Below, piece by piece: positions 6,136 through 10,961 of a stretch of DNA of 10,961 nt; position 1 is the first letter of the stretch; each line of letters starts with the position of its first letter. The stretch is from JAKCDU01 sp035551615 (GTDB taxonomy: Bacteria > Actinomycetota > Acidimicrobiia > Acidimicrobiales > Palsa-688). The translations under genes were made by a program, and so were the position numbers. The stretch covers positions 1 through 10,961 of the forward strand of contig DASZNC010000001.1 of NCBI GenBank assembly GCA_035551615.1, read 5' to 3'. The notes beneath the pieces were generated by a model. The model did no database searches, was not told the DNA's origin, and saw only the letters and a list, made by a program, of their open reading frames with translations.

Positions 6136-6489
6136 ATGGCCGATGAAGTCTCGTTCGAGGTCGAACACAATCCCGGGTACACGCTGATTCGGCCGACCGG
6201 ATATCTCGATCTGTCCACCTCCCCGAAGCTGCGGGAGAAGATCCTGAAGCTGGCCGACGAACGGCCGGCCGTACTGATCGTCGATCTGGGTCTCATCGAG
6301 TTCCTCGACTCCAGCGCGCTGGGCGTCATCCTCAATGGGTGGAAGGTCCTCAATGCCGAGCACTCGGTACTGGCCGTGGTCTCCTCGCAGGCCCGCATCA
6401 CCAAGATCTTCGAGATCACCGCATTGAACCTCTCAATCCGCCTGTTCAGCTCCGTCGACGATGCCGTCGCCGAGTTGGTCGGCGCCTGA
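6136..6489 (+). CDS. STAS-domain anti-sigma factor antagonist-like protein
   Basis: A 117-residue single STAS domain of the SpoIIAA/RsbV type. In partner-switch systems such proteins, when unphosphorylated, bind an RsbW-like ATPase and free its target, and phosphorylation of a serine releases them. The core is visible as G-Y-T-L-I-R-P-T-G-Y-L-D at residues 14-25 and as V-D-L-G-L-I-E-F-L-D-S-S-A-L-G-V-I at 49-65, where S59/S60 in D-S-S are the candidate phosphorylation site; Ala replaces the more usual Gly after it. The frame is open further upstream inside the CYTH gene, but homology begins at the ATG at 6136, which has no Shine-Dalgarno sequence and may be leaderless. No kinase, phosphatase or sigma factor is adjacent; the nearest candidate partner is the ATPase at 3040-3417. 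Confidence 0.9.
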   Translation: MADEVSFEVEHNPGYTLIRPTGYLDLSTSPKLREKILKLADERPAVLIVDLGLIEFLDSSALGVILNGWKVLNAEHSVLAVVSSQARITKIFEITALNLSIRLFSSVDDAVAELVGA

Positions 6490-6502
6490 GAAGAGCGCCT
6501 CC

Positions 6503-6546
6503 TTTGACATCGTCATTCCGTGAGAGGGTATGAGGCCGTCGTCAAA
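6503..6546 (+). promoter_or_regulatory. Candidate promoter with operator-like inverted repeat before the second MFS gene
   Basis: In the 97-base gap before the MFS gene, a perfect -35 hexamer TTGACA (6504-6509) is followed after 16 bases by GGGTAT (6526-6531). Overlapping it, TTTGAC (6503-6508) and GTCAAA (6541-6546) form an inverted repeat flanking the -10; extended arms agree at 9 of 12 positions. A further GTTGAC occurs at 6555-6560. This looks like a regulated promoter, possibly a target of the MerR protein encoded after the transporter, though the spacer is not the 19-20 bases typical of MerR-activated promoters. Confidence 0.45.
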
Positions 6547-6586
6547 ACTCTGCCGTTGACGTAAAGGTTGGGGGTAATGTGGCCGG

Positions 6587-8398
6587 GTGGCCACGAGTAC
6601 CTCCCCGAACCCGCGGACGGCGGCCGAGACCGGTGCCGGCGGGCCCCACTACAAGTGGATAGCGCTGTCCAACACCACGCTCGGCGTGTTGATGGTGACC
6701 ATCAACCAGTCGATCCTTCTCATCTCGCTCCCCGACATCTTCCGGGGCATCGCCCTCAATCCGCTGACCCCGTCGAACACGTCCTATTTCCTCTGGACGT
6801 TCATGGGATTCCTGATCGTGACCAGTGTGCTGGTCGTGAGCCTGGGCCGGGTGGGCGACATGTACGGGCGGGTGAGGATGTACAACCTGGGCTTCGCTGT
6901 GTTCACCTTCTTCTCCATCCTGCTGTCGGCCACGTGGATGACCGGCCGGACGGCGGCGTTGTGGATCATCGTCATGCGGGTGTTCCAGGGGGTCGGCGGC
7001 GCCTTCCTGTTCGCCAACTCGAGTGCCATCCTCACCGACGCCTTCCCGGAGGACGAGCGGGGCAAGGCCATGGGCATCAACGGGATCGCCGCCATCAGCG
7101 GCTCGTTCATCGGCCTCATCCTGGGCGGGGTGCTGGCCCCCATCGAATGGCGCCTGGTGTTCCTGGTGTCGGTTCCGTTCGGCCTGTTCGGGACGGTGTG
7201 GGCCTACCTGAAGTTGAAGGACAACGGGGTGCGCATCCAGGCCCGCATCGACTGGATCGGCAACATCACCTTCGCCGTCGGCCTGATCTCGGTCCTGACC
7301 GGCATCATCTACTCCCTGCTGCCCTACGGCGGTCACTCCACCGGGTGGACCAACCCGTGGGTGCTGGCCGCCATCTTCGGCGGTATCGCCGTGCTGATCC
7401 TGTTCGTCTACATCGAGCACCATGTGCCCGACCCGATGTTCCGGCTGGAACTGTTCCGGTCCCGGGCGTTCACCGCCGGCACCATTTCGGGCATGCTCGC
7501 CGGACTGGGGCGGGGTGGGCTGCAGTTCATGTTGATCATCTGGCTGCAGGGGATCTGGTTGCCGCAGCACGGCTTCAGCTTCGACCGGACCCCGTTGTGG
7601 GCCGGTATCTACATGATCCCGCTCACCGTCGGCTTCCTGCTCGTCGGTCCGCTCGCCGGCATCCTGTCCGACCGGATGGGGGCCCGGACGCTCGGCTCGG
7701 TGGGACTGCTGTTCTCGGCCGCCTCGTTCCTGCTGCTCGAGGTGCTGCCGATGAACTTCAGTTACGTGCCGTTCGCCGCCCTGCTCCTGCTCTTCGCCCT
7801 GGGCATGGGCCTGTTCTTCACGCCCAACCAGGCGGCGGTGATGAACAGCCTGCCGCCCGACCAGCGGGGCGCCGGTGCCGGGATGCTCAACACCTTCCAG
7901 AATTCGGCACAGGTACTGTCAATGGGCCTGTTCTTCACGATCGTGACACTGGGGCTGGCGGCCAAGTTGCCCAGGCAGCTGTACAACGGTCTGCATGCGG
8001 CCGGGGTCAACTCGGTGTCGGCTCACAGGGTGGCCAGCGAGCCGCCGATCGGCAGCCTGTTCTCGGCCTTCCTCGGGTTCAACCCGATCCAGGAACTGCT
8101 CGGCTCGGCCCAGTCGGCCGGCCTGAACAGCAGCCAGTGGACCTATGTCACCGGCCGCTCGTTCTTCCCGCACCTGATCCAGAACTCGTTCGCCTCCGGC
8201 CTGCACCTGGCCTTCGACTTCGCCGCCGCCGCAACGATCATCGCCATGATCGCCTCGCTGCTGCGGGGTAGCCGGTACATCTACCGATCGACCGACCGTC
8301 CCGAGTCACTGCTCGACGAACTGGCCGACGGGGCGCGTGGCTCGGCCGAGTACGCCGGTCTGGAAGAGATCGACACCTCCGCCGGCGCCACCCGATGA
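6587..8398 (+). CDS. DHA2-type MFS efflux transporter, full length
   Basis: A 603-residue inner-membrane exporter of the DHA2 (14-helix) MFS branch. After a short polar N-terminus, helix 1 contains TTLGVLMVTINQSILLISLP, motif A is S-L-G-R-V-G-D-M-Y-G-R-V-R at about 86-98, and the Gly-rich helix G-S-F-I-G-L-I-L-G-G is followed by the E-W-R-x-V-F-x-x-S-V-P-F-G signature. A polar tail of about 40 residues with acidic clusters (LLDELADGARG) ends the protein. The start is the GTG at 6587; the ribosome binding site is weak. It is strongly similar along its length to the truncated transporter at 1-1521, including MNSLPP/AxDRGAG, TFQNSAQVLS and VLTGRSFF-like segments, so the two are paralogues. Its stop overlaps the MerR gene by 4 bases, pointing to co-transcription with its own regulator. 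The substrate is unknown; lipophilic drugs or metabolites are typical. Confidence 0.94.
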   Translation: MATSTSPNPRTAAETGAGGPHYKWIALSNTTLGVLMVTINQSILLISLPDIFRGIALNPLTPSNTSYFLWTFMGFLIVTSVLVVSLGRVGDMYGRVRMYNLGFAVFTFFSILLSATWMTGRTAALWIIVMRVFQGVGGAFLFANSSAILTDAFPEDERGKAMGINGIAAISGSFIGLILGGVLAPIEWRLVFLVSVPFGLFGTVWAYLKLKDNGVRIQARIDWIGNITFAVGLISVLTGIIYSLLPYGGHSTGWTNPWVLAAIFGGIAVLILFVYIEHHVPDPMFRLELFRSRAFTAGTISGMLAGLGRGGLQFMLIIWLQGIWLPQHGFSFDRTPLWAGIYMIPLTVGFLLVGPLAGILSDRMGARTLGSVGLLFSAASFLLLEVLPMNFSYVPFAALLLLFALGMGLFFTPNQAAVMNSLPPDQRGAGAGMLNTFQNSAQVLSMGLFFTIVTLGLAAKLPRQLYNGLHAAGVNSVSAHRVASEPPIGSLFSAFLGFNPIQELLGSAQSAGLNSSQWTYVTGRSFFPHLIQNSFASGLHLAFDFAAAATIIAMIASLLRGSRYIYRSTDRPESLLDELADGARGSAEYAGLEEIDTSAGATR

Positions 8399-8862
8399 CC
8401 GGCTCTAGCGTGACCGCCGTGACCGACTGCGACGAGACCCTGCTGTCCATCGGGGCCGCCGCGGCGCGGGCCGGCGTGACGGAGCGGGCGCTTCGCTACT
8501 ACCAGGAGCTGGGGCTGTTGAACCCGTCCGGCCGGACCAAGGGCGGCATGCGGCGGTATTCGGAAGCCGACCTGCAGAGGGTCGCCCGCATCCGGGAGCT
8601 GCAGACGCTCCTCGGATTGAACCTGGACGAGATCGCCGTGGTGCTGGGCAACGAGGACCGCACACTGCAGATCCGGGCCGCCTATTTCGACGAGGCGACC
8701 GACCCTACGGAGCGCAAGCGGCTGCTCCTCGAGTCGCTGGCGCTGGCCACCGATCTGCGGGGCACGGTCGAAGCCAAGCGGGCCGCCCTCGACGACTTCC
8801 TCACCGACCTGGACGCCCGTATCGAGCGGATCACCACGGCCCTGGCCGAGAAGTTCAACTAG
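8395..8862 (+). CDS. MerR-family transcriptional regulator
   Basis: A 155-residue cytoplasmic DNA-binding regulator. The winged helix-turn-helix is clear: LLSIGAAAARAGVTERALRYY (16-36), G-L-L-N-P-S-G-R (40-47), G-M-R-R-Y-S-E-A-D-L (51-60) and the I-R-E-L-Q-T-L-L-G-L-N-L-D-E-I segment (66-80), all typical of MerR proteins. A long C-terminal helix (about 95-152) should form the antiparallel dimer coiled coil. There is no C-terminal cysteine cluster or large effector domain, so a metal sensor of CueR/ZntR type is unlikely and an organic ligand is more plausible. The ATG at 8395 overlaps the MFS stop in ATGA, implying translational coupling; an in-frame GTG at 8410 is the alternative start. The arrangement suggests it controls the MFS gene from the promoter region at about 6503-6546. 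That target is inference. Confidence 0.92.
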   Translation: MTGSSVTAVTDCDETLLSIGAAAARAGVTERALRYYQELGLLNPSGRTKGGMRRYSEADLQRVARIRELQTLLGLNLDEIAVVLGNEDRTLQIRAAYFDEATDPTERKRLLLESLALATDLRGTVEAKRAALDDFLTDLDARIERITTALAEKFN

Positions 8863-9721
8863 CGAAGTACTCGTCGAACTGGTCGCGGAACCGGCGCAAC
8901 CCGTCGACCGCTTCGGCCGAACGGCGCCACGGTCGGACGATCACGCGCGTCGCGCCGGCCGACTGGGCGGCCTCGATGTCCTCACGACTGTCGATCGATC
9001 CGCCGACGGTGACCTCCGGCAGCTCCTCGCGACCGATGCGCCGGCACTCCTCGACGAGAAGTGGCATGACTGATGCCAACGTGGTGGCGGAGTAGTTCAT
9101 CGGCAGCCAGCCGGCGCCCAGCCGGGCCACCCGGCGGATGGCTACCGGGCTGTCGCCGCCGATGTGGATCGCCGGGCCCCCGGCCTGCACCGGCTTGGGC
9201 TCGAAGGCGACCGGTCCGAACTGGAAGAACCGACCCTGGTGCTCGACCACCGGTTCGGTCCACAGGCGCCGGCAGATCCCCACCGTCTCGTCCACGCGCG
9301 GGCCGCGGCTGTCGAAATCGAGCCCGGTCACCTCCCACTCGCCGCGCAGCCAGCTGGCGCCGACGCCCAACAGCAGCCGGCCCTTCGACACGATGTCGAC
9401 CGTGGCGGCTGCTCTTGCAGTGGTAAAAGGATGACGCAATCCGATGTTGTAGACATACGTGCCCAGACGGATCTGCTGGGTGAGGGCGGCCAACCAGGCC
9501 AGGTAGGAGAACGGATCCATGATGGGGACGTCGGGCGGAACCGGCGGGTGGTCGGATTCGGCGAACGGGCTGCCCGCCATCTGCACCGGGAGCACCAGGT
9601 GCTCCGGGAGCCACACCGACTCGAAACCGAGCCGGTCGGCTTCGACGGTCACCTCGTCCCAACGGGCGATGTTCAACGTTCCCAGCGTGATGGCGAACTT
9701 CACCGCCGGGACCCTAGTCAC
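8855..9721 (-). CDS. LLM-class F420-dependent oxidoreductase
   Basis: A 288-residue luciferase-like TIM-barrel oxidoreductase of the actinobacterial F420-dependent type (resembling the TIGR03619/Rv2161c group), a cytosolic redox enzyme using reduced F420 or possibly flavin. Diagnostic stretches are A-D-R-L-G-F-E-S-V-W-L-P-E-H (28-41), the I-R-L-G-T-Y-V strand (84-90), the R-H-P-F-T-T-A-R-A-A-A-T-V-D segment (96-109), K-G-R-L-L-L-G-V-G-A-S-W (113-124) and I-H-I-G-G-D-S (185-191). The substrate is not predictable. The GTG at 9721 has AGGAG 9 bases upstream (plus-strand CTCCT at 9731-9735); a GTG at 9703, giving V-K-F-A-I-T like the usual M-K-F start, is an alternative. The gene converges with the MerR gene, sharing 8 bases at the stop codons, and diverges from the DPPR synthase gene across 53 bases. 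Confidence 0.93.
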   Translation of the reverse strand: MTRVPAVKFAITLGTLNIARWDEVTVEADRLGFESVWLPEHLVLPVQMAGSPFAESDHPPVPPDVPIMDPFSYLAWLAALTQQIRLGTYVYNIGLRHPFTTARAAATVDIVSKGRLLLGVGASWLRGEWEVTGLDFDSRGPRVDETVGICRRLWTEPVVEHQGRFFQFGPVAFEPKPVQAGGPAIHIGGDSPVAIRRVARLGAGWLPMNYSATTLASVMPLLVEECRRIGREELPEVTVGGSIDSREDIEAAQSAGATRVIVRPWRRSAEAVDGLRRFRDQFDEYFAS

Positions 9722-9774
9722 CGCTCCTGTCTCCTTACCGGTGAGGTGGTCGCGGTAACCTCGTTGACCTGCCC

Positions 9775-10737
9775 ATGGAGCGACCCATCTCCAGTGCCGA
9801 CCAGGCGCCGCTCGGCCCCCCTCCGGCCGGCGAGGTGACGCCCATCCGCCGTCCGGGCGTCATCGGCGGTGTGGTGCGCACGCTGCGGGTCAAGCAGTGG
9901 ACCAAGAACGTGCTGGTGTTCGCCGCCCCCGGGGCGGCCGGCGTGGAGTTCCACGCCTCGCCGTTGTTGCGGTCGTTGGCCTGCTTCGCCCTGTTCTGTG
10001 CCGTCTCATCGGGGACCTACTTCCTGAACGATGCGCTCGATGCCGAGTCCGACCGGCGCCACCCGGTCAAGCGCAACCGGCCGGTGGCGGCCGGCGTGAT
10101 ATCGGTTCCGCTGGCGCTGGTCATCGCCTCCGTCCTGCTTCTCGGCGGCGCCGGACTGGGTCTCCTCGTGCGGCCCCAACTCGGTCTGGTGCTGGTCATC
10201 TACGGGGTCCTGCAGGTCGCCTACAGCAGCTACCTGAAGCATCAGCCGATCTACGACCTGACCTGCGTGGCCGGGGGTTTCGTCCTGCGGGCCATCGCCG
10301 GCGCGGTGGCGGTGCCGGTGGCCATCTCGGAGTGGTTCCTGATCGTGACCACGTTCGGCAGCCTGCTGATGGTCACCGGGAAGAGGTTGGCCGAGCACAC
10401 CGAACTGGGCGAGGACCGCGGCGGCCACCGGGCCACCCTCGATGCCTACTCCATCAATTACCTGCGCATCATCGTGGCCATGTCGGCGACCGGCGCCGTC
10501 GTCGGGTACGCGTTGTGGGCGTTCGGTCTGGACGCGTCGGCGGTGGCTGTCCACCACCACGACGGTCTGTTCTTCCAGTTGTCCATCGTCCCTGTCCTGC
10601 TGGCGCTCATGCATTTCACCCTTCTGATCGAACGGGGTCACGGCGCCCGACCGGAGGACCTGGTGCTCGGCGACCGGCAACTGCAGTTGCTCGGTGTGGT
10701 GTGGATCGCGCTGTTCGCCCTCGGCGTGTATGCCTGA
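9775..10737 (+). CDS. ubiA: Decaprenyl-phosphate phosphoribosyltransferase (DPPR synthase), UbiA family
   Basis: A 320-residue polytopic membrane prenyltransferase that transfers 5-phosphoribose from PRPP to decaprenyl phosphate, the first committed step to decaprenyl-phosphoryl-arabinose for cell-wall arabinan. It resembles Rv3806c: the first Asp-rich motif is N-D-A-L-D-A-E-S-D-R-R-H-P-V-K-R-N-R-P-V-A-A-G (85-107). The family-typical segments Y-S-S-Y-L-K-H-Q-P-I-Y-D-L (150-162), G-F-V-L-R-A-I-A-G (168-176), F-G-S-L-L-M-V-T-G-K-R (194-204) and the Y-L-R...M-S-A-T...L-W-A-F region (229-250) follow. About eight or nine hydrophobic helices are present after a soluble N-terminus of about 40 residues. 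The ATG at 9775 lacks a clear Shine-Dalgarno sequence, so a short or absent leader is possible. dprE1 starts inside its last codons, supporting an operon and assigning it to arabinan synthesis rather than quinone synthesis. Confidence 0.93.
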   Translation: MERPISSADQAPLGPPPAGEVTPIRRPGVIGGVVRTLRVKQWTKNVLVFAAPGAAGVEFHASPLLRSLACFALFCAVSSGTYFLNDALDAESDRRHPVKRNRPVAAGVISVPLALVIASVLLLGGAGLGLLVRPQLGLVLVIYGVLQVAYSSYLKHQPIYDLTCVAGGFVLRAIAGAVAVPVAISEWFLIVTTFGSLLMVTGKRLAEHTELGEDRGGHRATLDAYSINYLRIIVAMSATGAVVGYALWAFGLDASAVAVHHHDGLFFQLSIVPVLLALMHFTLLIERGHGARPEDLVLGDRQLQLLGVVWIALFALGVYA

Positions 10738-10961
10738 GGACGCAGTGGCCGAACCGGTCCGGCGCCGGGCCGAGTCGCTGACCGGATGGGGCCGCACCGC
10801 CCCGTCGGTCGCCGAGGTGTCCGAGCCGGGCGCCGATGAGGATGTTGTGGCCGGCCTGGTCGATCTGCTCGCATCGGCCGGCTCGGCGGGCGATCGCGGC
10901 GTCATCGCCCGTGGTCTGGGCCGGAGCTACGGGGACGCCGCCCAGAACGGCGGCGGCCGGG
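10730..10961 (+). CDS. dprE1: DprE1-like decaprenylphosphoryl-beta-D-ribose oxidase, 3'-truncated by window edge
   Basis: The first about 77 codons of an FAD-dependent oxidase of the DprE1 family, which with DprE2 epimerises decaprenylphosphoryl-ribose to the arabinose form. Visible hallmarks are L-T-G-W-G-R-T-A-P-S-V-A-E-V and R-G-V-I-A-R-G-L-G-R-S-Y-G-D-A-A-Q-N-G-G-G, nearly identical to mycobacterial DprE1 (Rv3790) and including the start of the FAD-binding region. The active-site cysteine region targeted by benzothiazinones lies beyond the window. The ATG at 10730 overlaps the ubiA stop by 8 bases. An in-frame GTG at 10745 is the alternative: it is preceded by GAGGA and would leave 11 residues before L-T-G-W-G, as I recall for the mycobacterial protein. 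The identity is secure; the exact start is not. Confidence 0.93.
   Translation, partial: MPEDAVAEPVRRRAESLTGWGRTAPSVAEVSEPGADEDVVAGLVDLLASAGSAGDRGVIARGLGRSYGDAAQNGGGR

Noticed and set aside
5427..6419. Minus-strand frame with Gly/Arg-rich repeats (GAGGGRGGG-like)
   Set aside because: It is the antisense reading of the 36-base repeats in the CYTH gene. The repeat pattern comes from the DNA repeat, not from a selected protein.
6568..8271. Long plus-strand frame of 567 codons overlapping the second MFS gene
   Set aside because: It is an out-of-frame shadow. Its product is Arg/Pro/His-rich without hydrophobic helices, while the MFS frame has full family motifs.
10006..10905. Minus-strand frame of 299 codons opposite ubiA and dprE1
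   Set aside because: It is opposite two securely identified genes, and its product is Gln/His/Asp-rich with no domain.

Overview
The window is compact, GC-rich DNA in which almost every base is coding; no stretch over about 110 bases lacks a gene. It most likely comes from the chromosome of an actinomycetote, plausibly Acidimicrobiia or a relative. This rests on the strong GC bias at third codon positions, the frequent GTG starts, an F420-dependent luciferase-like oxidoreductase, an RsbW-like ATPase and a STAS protein of actinobacterial type, and a decaprenyl-phosphate-arabinose gene pair (DPPR synthase followed by DprE1). The class-level placement is inference. No rRNA, tRNA, CRISPR array, insertion sequence or integrase is visible.

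Left part (1-3714, all plus strand). The window opens inside a DHA2-type MFS transporter that has lost about 63 N-terminal residues to the window edge. Next come a cytosolic PAS-HAMP-like chemoreceptor, an RsbW-like ATPase and a small coiled-coil protein of unknown function.

Middle (3822-6489, plus strand). An SDR oxidoreductase of the multifunctional-enzyme-2/hydroxyacyl-CoA dehydrogenase type is followed after 18 bases by a CYTH-domain (triphosphate tunnel) protein. The CYTH protein has an unusual repeat-rich C-terminus where a CHAD domain would often lie. After it comes a STAS anti-anti-sigma-like protein. The RsbW-like ATPase and the STAS protein are the two halves of a partner-switch system, but they are not adjacent and no sigma factor is present.

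Right part (6587-10961). A second, full-length DHA2-type MFS transporter is clearly paralogous to the first. It overlaps by 4 bases (ATGA) a MerR-family regulator, so the two form a regulator-transporter pair. A convergent F420-dependent LLM oxidoreductase on the minus strand shares its terminal 8 bases with the MerR gene. Divergent from it, a two-gene operon starts at 9775: decaprenyl-phosphate phosphoribosyltransferase (UbiA family), then the start of dprE1, which runs off the window. These two enzymes act in the pathway to decaprenyl-phosphoryl-arabinose, the donor for cell-wall arabinan.

The most interesting elements are the paralogous MFS pair bracketing a signalling-rich cluster, the CYTH protein with its degenerate or novel C-terminus and in-frame tandem repeats, the promoter/operator-like structure before the second MFS gene, and two apparently leaderless small signalling-type genes. 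I see no clear-cut undescribed defence or mobile system.
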